This document shows positions 6,797 through 14,597 of a stretch of DNA of 15,710 nucleotides, one piece after another. This DNA comes from an uncultured Christensenellaceae bacterium. GTDB taxonomy: Bacteria > Bacillota > Clostridia > Christensenellales > Borkfalkiaceae. A program made the translations under genes and the position numbers. Under the pieces are notes generated by a model. It searched no databases. It was given only the letters and a program-made list of their open reading frames with translations, and had not been told where the DNA came from. Each line of letters opens with the position of its first letter. The first letter of the stretch is position 1. Location: positions 1 to 15,710 of the forward strand of contig CAJUOV010000025.1 in the NCBI GenBank assembly GCA_910588695.1. The letters are read 5' to 3'.

Positions 6797-7317
6797 AATT
6801 TCCACATCGAAACGGCAGTTCTGCCGTATTTTCTCGAATCTGCCCGCGTCCATCCTTCCGCGCCCGTCTCCTCCCGTTCGCTTTCATAGATCACAAGTCC
6901 GTTTTCACGGAGTAATCCGCGTTCTTTGACAATAGACAGAATTTCCGCTAAATATTCCTCACGATAGGGCGGATCGCAGAAGATCAGATCAAACGTTCCC
7001 TCCGCCCCTTTCAGGCATGCGCGGAAATCGAGACAAGTCGCGCGCGCCCGCTCCCCCGTGAGCCGAAGATTCTTTTCGAGCACGGCAAGGCTTTCGCGCG
7101 AGCCGTCGTTAAACAGCACTTCGCCCGCGCCCCGCGAAATACATTCGATCCCGAGCGCGCCGCTGCCCGCAAACAAATCGAGAACACGCGCGCCCGCAAG
7201 CCGATCGGAAAGAATCTGAAAGAGCGATTCTTTCACTCTGTCGGGCGTGGGACGTATCCCGTCGCTTCGGATCGCGGAAAGAATTCTTCCGCGATGTTTT
7301 CCCGCTATGATCCTCAT
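6793..7317 (-). CDS. rsmD: 16S rRNA (guanine(966)-N(2))-methyltransferase
   Basis: A 174-residue SAM-dependent methyltransferase. It starts MRIIAGKHRGR, followed by RPTPDRVKESLF (22-33), the SAM-binding motif DLFAGSGALGIE (47-58) and the catalytic DPPY (115-118), all typical of RsmD, which methylates G966 of 16S rRNA in the assembled 30S subunit. Its end overlaps coaD by four bases. It starts three bases after the stop of the upstream membrane-protein gene and shows no recognisable ribosome binding site, because the preceding bases are the AAG/AAA run ending that gene. Translation probably depends on ribosomes finishing the upstream gene. Confidence 0.95.
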   Translation of the reverse strand: MRIIAGKHRGRILSAIRSDGIRPTPDRVKESLFQILSDRLAGARVLDLFAGSGALGIECISRGAGEVLFNDGSRESLAVLEKNLRLTGERARATCLDFRACLKGAEGTFDLIFCDPPYREEYLAEILSIVKERGLLRENGLVIYESEREETGAEGWTRADSRKYGRTAVSMWKL

Positions 7318-7320
7318 AAA

Positions 7321-8061
7321 TTACTTTTTCTTTTTCTTTGACTGCAATGTTTTGCGCCTCTGCTCTTCGGTCTGTTCGCGGTGCAACCGTTCCTCTCTCG
7401 CCGCCTCCGCCGCTTCGAGAACGGCTTGCGCCCGTTCTTCCTTTATACGTTTATTACGTTTTTCCACAACCGCGCCCACGATATAAAAGATCCCCGTCAC
7501 GAGCACGGGCAAGATCACGAGCAGCATGGAATAGGCGTAATAGCCCGCGGGCACCGTGCCGAAATCCCCCACGATCCAGCTCACGGGTATGAGCGCAAAC
7601 CCCGCAAACATTACAAGCATGAATCTGCCGAACTGGTTCACGCCGACTCCGGGGATACAGGCGAGACCCGCAAACAGAATAACGGGTAATCCGATCAAAA
7701 ATCCGATATAGAAACCTTTCCAAGGCGAATACTCCCGCTCGGGGCGGTGATCCCCGCCCGACATGATCCCCTGTTCTCTGTTTCTGCGGTGAATGCAACC
7801 CGTCATATAAGCGTCGAAATGAGTGACTCCCGTATTGAAAGCGAGATGCGCGTTGAACGCCGCGCCGATCAGAATGCAGAGAGTTCCGAGAAAATATTTC
7901 AGCCACGGAATATTGATCAGCTGCGTTGCAAGCAGCAGCATACTCATAAAGAGATACATGATGTAGGGCGTGACCATTCTCTTCCAGCATTCGCCCTGCG
8001 TTCTCCAAAAATGCTTGCTCTTGGAAACGTTCATTCTGTTTTCGCCGAACTTGATTGCCAT
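7321..8061 (-). CDS. Uncharacterised five-helix membrane protein with basic, charged C-terminal tail
   Basis: I do not recognise the family. The 246-residue protein has about five hydrophobic segments (roughly 32-50, 54-75, 116-135, 145-165, 175-197). A loop at about 83-115 contains HRRNREQG and HRPEREYSPW. Residues 198-246 form a highly charged Glu/Arg/Lys/Ala helix, possibly a coiled coil, ending in five lysines. The tail should be cytosolic and might bind nucleic acid, ribosomes or acidic lipids; that is inference from charge only. It is the first gene of the rsmD-coaD-aroF-pheA operon, directly behind a perfect promoter, with GAGG seven bases before the ATG. Being first in a strongly transcribed operon suggests a real, expressed protein. 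Its link to the genes behind it is unknown. Confidence 0.8.
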   Translation of the reverse strand: MAIKFGENRMNVSKSKHFWRTQGECWKRMVTPYIMYLFMSMLLLATQLINIPWLKYFLGTLCILIGAAFNAHLAFNTGVTHFDAYMTGCIHRRNREQGIMSGGDHRPEREYSPWKGFYIGFLIGLPVILFAGLACIPGVGVNQFGRFMLVMFAGFALIPVSWIVGDFGTVPAGYYAYSMLLVILPVLVTGIFYIVGAVVEKRNKRIKEERAQAVLEAAEAAREERLHREQTEEQRRKTLQSKKKKK

Positions 8062-8079
8062 AGACGACCTCGTAAAATA

Positions 8080-8108
8080 ATTATAAATGCAATCGCTTTT
8101 CCTGTCAA
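8080..8108 (-). promoter_or_regulatory. Perfect consensus sigma-A promoter of the membrane protein-rsmD-coaD-aroF-pheA operon
   Basis: On the minus strand, TTGACA (8108-8103), a 17-base spacer and TATAAT (8085-8080), all consensus. The upstream fthC stop codon TGA (8107-8105) lies inside the -35 hexamer. The expected transcript start is only about 10-15 bases before the ATG at 8061, leaving no room for a T-box or riboswitch in front of the operon. Confidence 0.93.
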
Positions 8109-8635
8109 GTAAAATATCGGACGCCCGCCTCCGTAACGACCGCGTCGAGCGGCACGTCGTATTGATCCCGAGGCAAAGTTTTTACAGCCTGTCCCTCATA
8201 AGCAAGCCCAACTCTGATCCCGTTACAGCGGGCAAAATATTGATCGTAATATCCGCCGCCGTAACCGAGACGGTACCCCTCTTCGTCAAATGCGACGAGC
8301 GGCGCAAGAATCACATCCGCCCCTTCCTCTTCGCCCGAAACAGGCTGCGGAATTCCCATATAAAGCTCGGTCTTTGCGGAATAGGGCACGGAATACATTC
8401 TGTTCCGTTCGATCCTCGGCACAAGCACCCGCTTGTCCGCCGATAATAATAAATCGATGATCCGGCGCGTATCAGCTTCCGAACCGATTGAAAGATAGAC
8501 AAAAAAACGGTTCCGCACAAAAAAGGGCGACTTGACAAGGCGATCCAGAATCGCCTTGTCTTTTTCGGAGCTTTTCAGCTCTGCCCGAATCGTTTTGAAC
8601 CGCGTTCTCAGTTGTGCTTTTTCATCAACCGTCAT
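8105..8635 (-). CDS. fthC: 5-formyltetrahydrofolate cyclo-ligase
   Basis: A 176-residue enzyme (MTHFS, also YgfA/YqgN) that converts 5-formyl-THF to 5,10-methenyl-THF using ATP and returns this storage or inhibitory folate to the one-carbon pool. The C-terminal signature GYRLGYGGGYYD (120-131) is diagnostic, and the N-terminal basic helix with R10 and R12 and the VLVPRIE strand (70-76) fit the family. It is the last gene of the long dgt operon: its ATG lies inside the last codons of alr (11-base overlap). It has no strong ribosome binding site, consistent with coupled translation. No terminator follows; instead the next operon's -35 element overlaps its stop codon. Confidence 0.94.
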   Translation of the reverse strand: MTVDEKAQLRTRFKTIRAELKSSEKDKAILDRLVKSPFFVRNRFFVYLSIGSEADTRRIIDLLLSADKRVLVPRIERNRMYSVPYSAKTELYMGIPQPVSGEEEGADVILAPLVAFDEEGYRLGYGGGYYDQYFARCNGIRVGLAYEGQAVKTLPRDQYDVPLDAVVTEAGVRYFT

Positions 8636-9611
8636 ACCGTTTTTCCGCCCGCTTCGTCACGTTGACGAGCGCCTCGTACTCCGTCGTACCGTGAAGCCGC
8701 GCATACGCCGAAGCGTCTTTGAAAACGAGCTTTCTTCTGCCCGCTTTCGCCGCTCCCGCCTCTACGCTCGCATCCATACAGAGCTTTCCGCCGCGGAAGA
8801 ATCCGTCGCCGTAGCCGTAACGGAGCGTATGCGCTTTCTCCGCCTGTTCTTTGTTGACTCCGTAACCGAATCCGCGCCCCGTGGTTCTGCCGTTCTGCGC
8901 GACGGTGGCGTACACCTTTAACGCGGGCTTCACGCCGAGGGTGTTTTCAAAGCCGTCTGGCAAATATCCGTAGAGAGAAATTCCCGCCCGCGCCATGTCC
9001 GCTCTGATCCCCGCTAGCACTCCGCCCGTTGCCGCAAGGTGGGAAACAGCGTATGGGTAGATCTCTTTTACGGCGCAAACCGCTCTTTCGAACAGTTCTT
9101 TCTGTTCGCAAAGACAAGCCTCCGACGAGGGCAAATAGAGATGGGAATATACGCCCTCCACCCGCATGCCGTCCGTCTTTTTAAGAACTTCGGCGAGCTT
9201 TTCGGGCAAAAAGCCGTATCGGTTCATACCCGTATTGACGACGAGGTGCGCCCTCAGCGCGAGCTTTTCCGCCCGCACCGCCGCAAGCGCCCGTTTCAGA
9301 ACATAGAACGAAGAAATCGAAGCGATCAGATCGTAATAAGCTATGCGGATCGCCTCTTCTTCGCAGAGAGGCGGCGTCAGCACGAGAATATCCTCCCGCA
9401 CGCCCGCCAGACGGAGCGCGGCGCCCTCGTCTACGGTAGAGACCGCGAACGCGTCCGCGATTCCGAAGAGCGCGTGCGCAACCCGTTCCGCGCCGTGTCC
9501 GTAAGCGTCGTCTTTTACAACGGCAATGAGCGGCGTACCCGCCGCCCGTTTCATGATCGAGGCATTCTCCCGAATGCGCTTTAACGAAATGACCGCCAAA
9601 GTGTTCTGCAC
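8625..9611 (-). CDS. alr: Alanine racemase (short form), PLP-dependent
   Basis: A 328-residue fold-type III PLP enzyme expected to interconvert L- and D-alanine for peptidoglycan. The PLP lysine is K33 in VVKDDAYGHG (31-40). Other family blocks are NTGMNRYGF (126-134), ARAGISLYGYLP (207-218), the catalytic tyrosine Y267 in RYGYGDG (264-270), LCMD (277-280) and the C-terminal GTTEYEALVNVTKRAEKRY. Most Alr proteins have about 360-390 residues. Here only about six residues separate GYGDG from CMD, so strands of the C-terminal beta domain are missing. The start is GTG; no upstream in-frame ATG or GTG precedes it within the 61-base gap, and no ribosome binding site is clear. D-alanine is the expected product, but the shortened domain leaves substrate range open. 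Confidence 0.87.
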   Translation of the reverse strand: MQNTLAVISLKRIRENASIMKRAAGTPLIAVVKDDAYGHGAERVAHALFGIADAFAVSTVDEGAALRLAGVREDILVLTPPLCEEEAIRIAYYDLIASISSFYVLKRALAAVRAEKLALRAHLVVNTGMNRYGFLPEKLAEVLKKTDGMRVEGVYSHLYLPSSEACLCEQKELFERAVCAVKEIYPYAVSHLAATGGVLAGIRADMARAGISLYGYLPDGFENTLGVKPALKVYATVAQNGRTTGRGFGYGVNKEQAEKAHTLRYGYGDGFFRGGKLCMDASVEAGAAKAGRRKLVFKDASAYARLHGTTEYEALVNVTKRAEKRYDG

Positions 9612-9672
9612 ACGCCATTGTATGCAAAACGCAAATATGTTGTGCCGCCCCGCTTTCTGTAAACGAGCAGCC

Positions 9673-10368
9673 TTATTTATTGTAGACGAATCTGTGGCAG
9701 TGCTCGCACTCGATGACGTTCCCGCCCGAAAGCGTCGACCGCTGGGCGAGCGGAAAATTCATGCCGCACACGCAGCTTCCGTTCGTCAGCGGCACCAAGA
9801 TGGGAAAAATGCGCTCCTTGCTCTTCGCCGCATATTTTTCGAGAATGTTTGCGGGAATATTTTTTGCGATCGCTTCGAGATTTTTTTTGATCTTGTCCGC
9901 GTCGCCCGCGCGCGCGGCGCGGATCTCTTCGTATTTTTCTTTATACTCTTTGCGCTGTTTCTGCATGGCGATCGTCTGTTCGCGGAATTTCTTGTACTCC
10001 TCGCCCGCCGCCCTGATCTCGGAAGTAAGTTTATTGAGCTCCCCTTTGAGCGCGCGCAAACGGTCGGAAAGAGCGCGCACCGTCTTTTCGTAATAAGAAA
10101 TATCGCCGCCGTCTTTGATCAGCTCTTCAAGCCCGTTGTAGTCGGCGATTTCGTTCGTAATCTCCTCGTCGCGGCGGTTGATCTCTTCAAGTAGCGCTTT
10201 CAGCTCGCCCGCTCGGCGGTCGATCGATTCGAGCTTCTCCTGCGCGCCGCCCATAAAGCGGTTTGCCTGCGCATACTTTTTGTACTCGTCGCTCGATTTG
10301 ATCTCCTCTTCGATTTTACGAAGTTTCGTGTCCTCGGTCTGGTACTCCAATAATTTTTCAAGATTCAT
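9673..10368 (-). CDS. Coiled-coil protein with C-terminal C4-type zinc ribbon (PF02591-like)
   Basis: A 231-residue protein. Residues about 1-170 are a long charged coiled coil. The C-terminal 40 residues form a zinc ribbon with C199-x-C201 and C221-x2-C224 followed by HRFVY, matching the family ending in C..CgR.lY. The usual first knuckle is C-x2-C; here it is C-x-C. Members usually sit next to nif3 genes, as here, and have been proposed to act in RNA or nucleic-acid related functions; the exact role is not settled. An excellent ribosome binding site AAAGGAG lies six bases before the ATG in the 12-base gap after nif3. It is 61 bases upstream of alr. Confidence 0.87.
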   Translation of the reverse strand: MNLEKLLEYQTEDTKLRKIEEEIKSSDEYKKYAQANRFMGGAQEKLESIDRRAGELKALLEEINRRDEEITNEIADYNGLEELIKDGGDISYYEKTVRALSDRLRALKGELNKLTSEIRAAGEEYKKFREQTIAMQKQRKEYKEKYEEIRAARAGDADKIKKNLEAIAKNIPANILEKYAAKSKERIFPILVPLTNGSCVCGMNFPLAQRSTLSGGNVIECEHCHRFVYNK

Positions 10369-10380
10369 AATTCACTCCTT

Positions 10381-11151
10381 TCAGATCAGCTTTTCGTCCG
10401 TAAAAAATTCGGCACGGACTCCTTCAAGCCTCTCTTTGATATTCTGATAAAATTTATGAAAACCGTAATTCTCAGCCGCATAATGCGTCAAAATCACGAC
10501 GTTCATTCCCTTTTCGACCGCCGAAGCGATCAAATGATGTTTGGGATCGGAAGAAACGAACGTATCCGCCCCGCTTTCAAAAGCAAACCGAACGGTCTCT
10601 TCATCCATACCCGCGCCGCAAAAGCTCGCGATTTTTTCCGCGGGACGATCTCCGTATAAGACGATCCGCTCCGTGTTCAATACTCTTTTGACGCGATCGG
10701 AAAATTCCGCAAGCGGAATCCCGCCGATCCCGAATACGCTGCCGTAGCCGCCGCCCGAGAGAGTGTGCATTCTCGCAATCCTCTCCCTTGCGCCGAGAGC
10801 TTCGGCAAGAGAATCGTCGATCCCTCCCGCCGCGCAATCGAGATTAAGGTGCGCGGAGATCACGGAGATCCCCGCTTTCAGACACTCCGTAAGGGGATTC
10901 TCCGACGAGAGTTCTTTGAGAGGTACATAGATCGCGGGGTGATGGGTAAAAAGAAGTTCCGCGCCGATCCTTTTCGCCGCTTCGACCGCCCGTGCAGAGC
11001 AATCGAGAGAGAAGAGCGCGCAGGATATTTCGCTTGCGCAATCGGCAAGAATCCCGCTGTTGTCGTATGCGCCGTACTTTTCGCAATACTCGCGGCTCAA
11101 TGAAAAAGGCGCGAGCGTATCCGCTTCACGGTAAATTTCCGTCAATTTCAT
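10381..11151 (-). CDS. Nif3-like dinuclear metal centre protein (DUF34, YqfO family)
   Basis: A 256-residue member of the Nif3/DUF34 family, which forms toroidal hexamers with a two-metal site; some members have GTP cyclohydrolase-type or other metal-dependent roles proposed, none certain here. Metal ligands are visible: H70-H71 in FTHHP, H101 and D105 in SAHLNLD, and the late THYAAE block. AAGGIDDSLAEALG (107-120) is also typical. The common TGD.kyH motif reads SSDPKHH here. It lacks the PII-like insert found in longer homologues. It starts 26 bases inside trmK, with GGGAGG nine bases before the ATG. The trmK-nif3 pairing is standard in Firmicutes. Confidence 0.92.
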   Translation of the reverse strand: MKLTEIYREADTLAPFSLSREYCEKYGAYDNSGILADCASEISCALFSLDCSARAVEAAKRIGAELLFTHHPAIYVPLKELSSENPLTECLKAGISVISAHLNLDCAAGGIDDSLAEALGARERIARMHTLSGGGYGSVFGIGGIPLAEFSDRVKRVLNTERIVLYGDRPAEKIASFCGAGMDEETVRFAFESGADTFVSSDPKHHLIASAVEKGMNVVILTHYAAENYGFHKFYQNIKERLEGVRAEFFTDEKLI

Positions 11152-11782
11152 CTATCAGTTCCTCCCTTTCTTTCAGCCGCCGCATAAGTTTTTCCCGTTC
11201 CTCTTCCGCAGGGTCGGCGCCGAGATATTCTTTCAATTTACCGATCTCGCGCCCGAGCATTTTCCGGAATGCAGTCTGCGGATTTTTTAGATTATCCCGA
11301 CCGAAAACATATTCGCGTTCAGTATACCCGTCGCCACCCGTACTTTCGCCCGCAATCAGATTGTAAAATTTTCCGTCTTCAAACGTATAATCGAGCGTAA
11401 TTTTACAACCTCTCCCCACGAGAAAACGCCGAAGTTTTTCCGCATTCTTCATAGGCTGCAACAAAAAAATAGGAGGCATTTTTTCCGAAAGAATTTTAAT
11501 GATCTCTTCTCCGCCCATTCCCGCGATCAATGTGGTACACGGTTCGGGCAGAATCGAAATCCCGTCCCCGACGAGCGCAATGCATCTGCCCTCGTCGATC
11601 TCTTTCATCATCAGTCTCTTTGCCTTATCGAGGCATTTTTCGCTGATGTCCGTAATATAGACGCGCTCGGCAAGCCCTTTATCCAACGCGTAACGGGCGC
11701 AATAGCCGTGATCGCAACCCACATCCGCAAACGCTTCCGATCTTGGAATGTGCGAACAGATGATTTCGAGCCGCCCAGTCAT
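11126..11782 (-). CDS. trmK: tRNA (adenine(22)-N(1))-methyltransferase
   Basis: A 218-residue Rossmann-fold SAM methyltransferase (YqfN/TrmK), which makes m1A22 in the D arm of tRNAs such as Ser and Leu. The SAM motif is ADVGCDHGY (19-27), followed by ITDIS (43-47), VGDGI (71-75), the family hallmark LIAGMGGEEI (85-94) and LLQP (107-110). The C-terminal 60 residues form a charged helical coiled-coil domain, as in B. subtilis TrmK. Its ATG overlaps the rpoD stop (TGATG), and its 3' end overlaps nif3 by 26 bases. The usual ADIGSDH reads ADVGCDH. Confidence 0.94.
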   Translation of the reverse strand: MTGRLEIICSHIPRSEAFADVGCDHGYCARYALDKGLAERVYITDISEKCLDKAKRLMMKEIDEGRCIALVGDGISILPEPCTTLIAGMGGEEIIKILSEKMPPIFLLQPMKNAEKLRRFLVGRGCKITLDYTFEDGKFYNLIAGESTGGDGYTEREYVFGRDNLKNPQTAFRKMLGREIGKLKEYLGADPAEEEREKLMRRLKEREELIDEIDGNLP

Positions 11783-12837
11783 CAGTCGAGAAAGTCTTTG
11801 AGTTTTTTACTGCGGCTGGGATGACGGAGTTTACGGAGCGCCTTTGCTTCGATCTGACGGATTCTCTCTCTCGTCACGTTGAATTCTTTACCCACCTCTT
11901 CGAGCGTTCTGGGCTTGCCGTCGTCGATTCCGTATCTTAAGCGCAATACTTTTTCTTCGCGGGGCGTGAGCGTGTCGAGAACGCCCAAAAGCTGTTCTTT
12001 GAGCATGATGAACGAAACGCTGTCGCTCGGAGTCTGCGTTTTATCGTCCTCGATAAAATCGCCGAGATGGGAATCCTCTTCTTCGCCGATGGGCGTTTCA
12101 AGGGATACGGGGTCCTGCGCGATCTTCTGTATCTCCCTGACGCGGGCGACTTCGATGTCCATCGCCGTTGCGATTTCTTCGGGCGTCGGCTCTCTGCCGT
12201 TCTCCTGCAAAAGCATACGCGAAACGCGGGTCAGTCGGTTGATCGTCTCGACCATGTGCACGGGAATGCGGATCGTTCTCGCCTGATCGGCGATCGCGCG
12301 GGTGATCGACTGACGGATCCACCAAGTTGCATAAGTCGAAAATTTGAACCCTTTCTGATAGTCGAACTTCTCGACCGCCTTCATAAGTCCCAAATTGCCC
12401 TCCTGAATCAGATCGAGAAAGAGCATTCCGCGCCCGACGTACCGCTTGGCAATGGAGACGACAAGCCTCAGATTCGCTTCCGAGAGCCGCTGCTTCGCCG
12501 CCTCGTCCCCCTCCTGCATTCTGCGCGCAAGCTCGATCTCTTCCTCGCCCGAAAGAAGAGGCACCCGCCCGATGTCTTTGAGATACATCTTGACGGGATC
12601 GTCGAGCCCGATGTCGGAGAGCGCCTGTTCGAAGAGCTCTTTATCGCGCTGATCCTCGTCGTAGATGGCAACGCCAGCTTCGGGCAAATCCTTATAAATT
12701 TTTTCGATTTCGTTTGGGTTCAAATCGTACTTATCGAGCACGTCGCAGAGGGCGTTCGTCGAAATACTCCCCTTCATCTTATATTCCGAGGCAAGCCCCG
12801 CAATAATTTCTTCCAGCTTTTGTTCGGTCACACTCAT
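11782..12837 (-). CDS. rpoD: Primary RNA polymerase sigma factor (SigA/RpoD)
   Basis: A 351-residue housekeeping sigma-70. Residues 1-60 form a region 1.1-like domain. DPVKMYLKDIG (80-90) is region 1.2. Region 2 runs from about 120 to 195 and includes GNLGLMKAVEKFDYQKGFKFSTYATWW in 2.2-2.3 and the -10-reading helix ending IRQSITRAIADQART. Region 3 follows, and region 4.2 (about 309-340) has the helix-turn-helix VTRERIRQIEAKALRKLRHP that reads -35 elements. The length matches B. subtilis SigA (371) rather than E. coli RpoD (613). TTGACA/TATAAT promoters in this window agree with its specificity. Its ATG overlaps the dnaG stop by four bases (ATGA), with GGAG eleven bases upstream. Confidence 0.98.
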   Translation of the reverse strand: MSVTEQKLEEIIAGLASEYKMKGSISTNALCDVLDKYDLNPNEIEKIYKDLPEAGVAIYDEDQRDKELFEQALSDIGLDDPVKMYLKDIGRVPLLSGEEEIELARRMQEGDEAAKQRLSEANLRLVVSIAKRYVGRGMLFLDLIQEGNLGLMKAVEKFDYQKGFKFSTYATWWIRQSITRAIADQARTIRIPVHMVETINRLTRVSRMLLQENGREPTPEEIATAMDIEVARVREIQKIAQDPVSLETPIGEEEDSHLGDFIEDDKTQTPSDSVSFIMLKEQLLGVLDTLTPREEKVLRLRYGIDDGKPRTLEEVGKEFNVTRERIRQIEAKALRKLRHPSRSKKLKDFLD

Positions 12838-14597
12838 AAATTTTTCAGCTCCTTCGCAATTTGGTTGATTTCTTTTGTTATTTTCATCAGCTCCGCCGTA
12901 CTCTCCGCCCGCTTTCCGCGTCCCTTCGCCTCGGATAGTTTTCGGTTGAGTTCCTTACGCTTCAAGACTTTCACACAGTCGGCAAAATACCGTTCCGCGC
13001 CCTCGCCGTCAAGATTATCGCCGTAATCGAGATTGAGCACGCCCGACAGCACTTCGCTGTCCGAACCGAGCACGTCGAAAATTCCGCTCGGCTGCACTCT
13101 GCCCTTTTTTCTGCATTCGCAGATATATTCCGCAATCTTCGCGCGGTCGCCCTCGAATGTGAAACCGCTCAGATCGAATTCTTTCGTATACGGTTTTGAA
13201 AAGAGGGAAGCGCAGAGAATAAAGTCCGCAGCCTTTTCTTCTTTGTCCGCGTCCTTCACGGTCGGCGCGACCGCGGGCTCTTTCTCTTCGGGGATACGGA
13301 CGTTTTCGAGATCGGAGGCAAGCGCGCTTATACTGATCCCCGATGTTTCGGAAATCCGTTTTAAGAGTTCCTCTTTCTCCGTCGCGCTCTCCGCCTCTTT
13401 TACTATGGGCAGCGCGTCTTTCACAAACTCCCGCCTCTCTTCCGTTCTGCTCATGTCGTACTTCCGCAGCGCGCACAAAATACGGAAATCGATGAGCGGC
13501 ATCGCCTTGTCGAGACATTCCCGATATCCGTCCGCGCCCTTTTTCCGCACCACGTCGTCGGGATCGAGCCCTTCGGGAAGAGGCACGACGCGCACCTTCA
13601 AGCCCTCTTTTTTGAGAATATCGAGCCCGCGAAGATTGGCGTTCTGCCCCGCGGAATCCCCGTCGTAACTGATGAGGATATTTTCGGAAAAACGCTTCAA
13701 AAGCCGCGCCTGACTCTTGGTGAGCGAGGTGCCCATGCTCGCGCCGACGCATCGGAATCCCGCCTGATACAGCGAGATCACGTCCATATATCCCTCGACG
13801 AGAACGATATACGGAATCCCGCCCGCGCGTTTTTCTTTTTTTATGAGATTGATATTGAATACGTTGTTGCTCTTCTCGAATATTTCGGTGTCGCGGGTAT
13901 TCTTGTACTTCGCGCGGTCGCTCTTTTTGAGAAGCCTGCCGCCGAACGCCACAACGTCGCCGATCGAATCGATAATGGGAATGATGAGCCTGCCTCCCAT
14001 CGCGTCGATCGTTTTACCCTCCTCCGTTTTTGCGCATGCGCCGCTCTCGACGCACTCCTCGGCGGAATATCCGTTCGCTCTGAGATAGGCGGGCAGAGAA
14101 TGAAAGTCGAGCGAAGCTCCCAGCCCGAATTTTTTCATTGTGGAAACTTCGATCCCGCGGCGTGAGAGATATTCGAGATGAGCGGTAGCGTTTCCCGAAT
14201 AGAGATTGTTGAGATAGAATCGCGCCGTATCTTTCATTAACGCGCGAAGCCTGTCTTTCTTTTGTTTTTTAAGCGCAATCTCTTCTTGCGCGCGGTCGTC
14301 GAACACGGGCACTTCCAGCCCCGCGCGGTCGGCGAGGATACGCACCGCCTGCATAAATTCGACGTTTTCGTATTCTTTGACAAAACTGATCACGTCGCCG
14401 GACGCTCCGCACCCGAAGCAGTGATAGTACCGATCCCCCGCGTTGACGGAAAAAGAAGGCGTCTTTTCGTGATGAAACGGGCAGCACGCCCAATAATTAT
14501 AGCCCTTGCGTTCGAGTCGGATGTAAGATCCGATCACATCTGTAATTTCGTTCTTTTCTTTGACAAGCCCCAAAAATTCGGAAAACCCCTCTTTCAT
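12834..14597 (-). CDS. dnaG: DNA primase
   Basis: A 587-residue primase that makes RNA primers at the fork with the replicative helicase. The CHC2 zinc-binding domain has C39, H42, C60 and C63 (CPFH and CFGC). The RNA polymerase core includes the TEIFEKS block (237-243). The TOPRIM domain has catalytic E268 in VEGYMD and the acidic DGDSAG (312-317). GLDPDD (343-348) follows. From about 440 the protein is the less conserved helicase-binding C-terminal domain. The length is normal. The start overlaps the dgt stop by four bases (ATGA), with GAGGGGG just upstream as ribosome binding site. The dnaG-rpoD order is the classic macromolecular-synthesis core. Confidence 0.98.
   Translation of the reverse strand: MKEGFSEFLGLVKEKNEITDVIGSYIRLERKGYNYWACCPFHHEKTPSFSVNAGDRYYHCFGCGASGDVISFVKEYENVEFMQAVRILADRAGLEVPVFDDRAQEEIALKKQKKDRLRALMKDTARFYLNNLYSGNATAHLEYLSRRGIEVSTMKKFGLGASLDFHSLPAYLRANGYSAEECVESGACAKTEEGKTIDAMGGRLIIPIIDSIGDVVAFGGRLLKKSDRAKYKNTRDTEIFEKSNNVFNINLIKKEKRAGGIPYIVLVEGYMDVISLYQAGFRCVGASMGTSLTKSQARLLKRFSENILISYDGDSAGQNANLRGLDILKKEGLKVRVVPLPEGLDPDDVVRKKGADGYRECLDKAMPLIDFRILCALRKYDMSRTEERREFVKDALPIVKEAESATEKEELLKRISETSGISISALASDLENVRIPEEKEPAVAPTVKDADKEEKAADFILCASLFSKPYTKEFDLSGFTFEGDRAKIAEYICECRKKGRVQPSGIFDVLGSDSEVLSGVLNLDYGDNLDGEGAERYFADCVKVLKRKELNRKLSEAKGRGKRAESTAELMKITKEINQIAKELKNL

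Noticed and set aside
6797..6853. Nineteen-residue N-terminal extension of coaD from the ATG at 6853
   Set aside because: It lies inside rsmD coding sequence and is absent from the CoaD family, which begins at MKKCVFAGSFDP; the ATGA overlap at 6796 is a better start.
9612..9672. Possible promoter (TACAAT) just before alr
   Set aside because: There is a -10-like TACAAT but no -35 at a usable distance, and it lies too close to the GTG start to leave a leader.
12067..13026. Long plus-strand ORF (319 codons) antisense to rpoD and the dnaG 3' end
   Set aside because: It mirrors the codon structure of strongly identified genes, has no recognisable domain, and its predicted protein is Arg/Phe/Leu-rich low-quality sequence typical of shadow frames.
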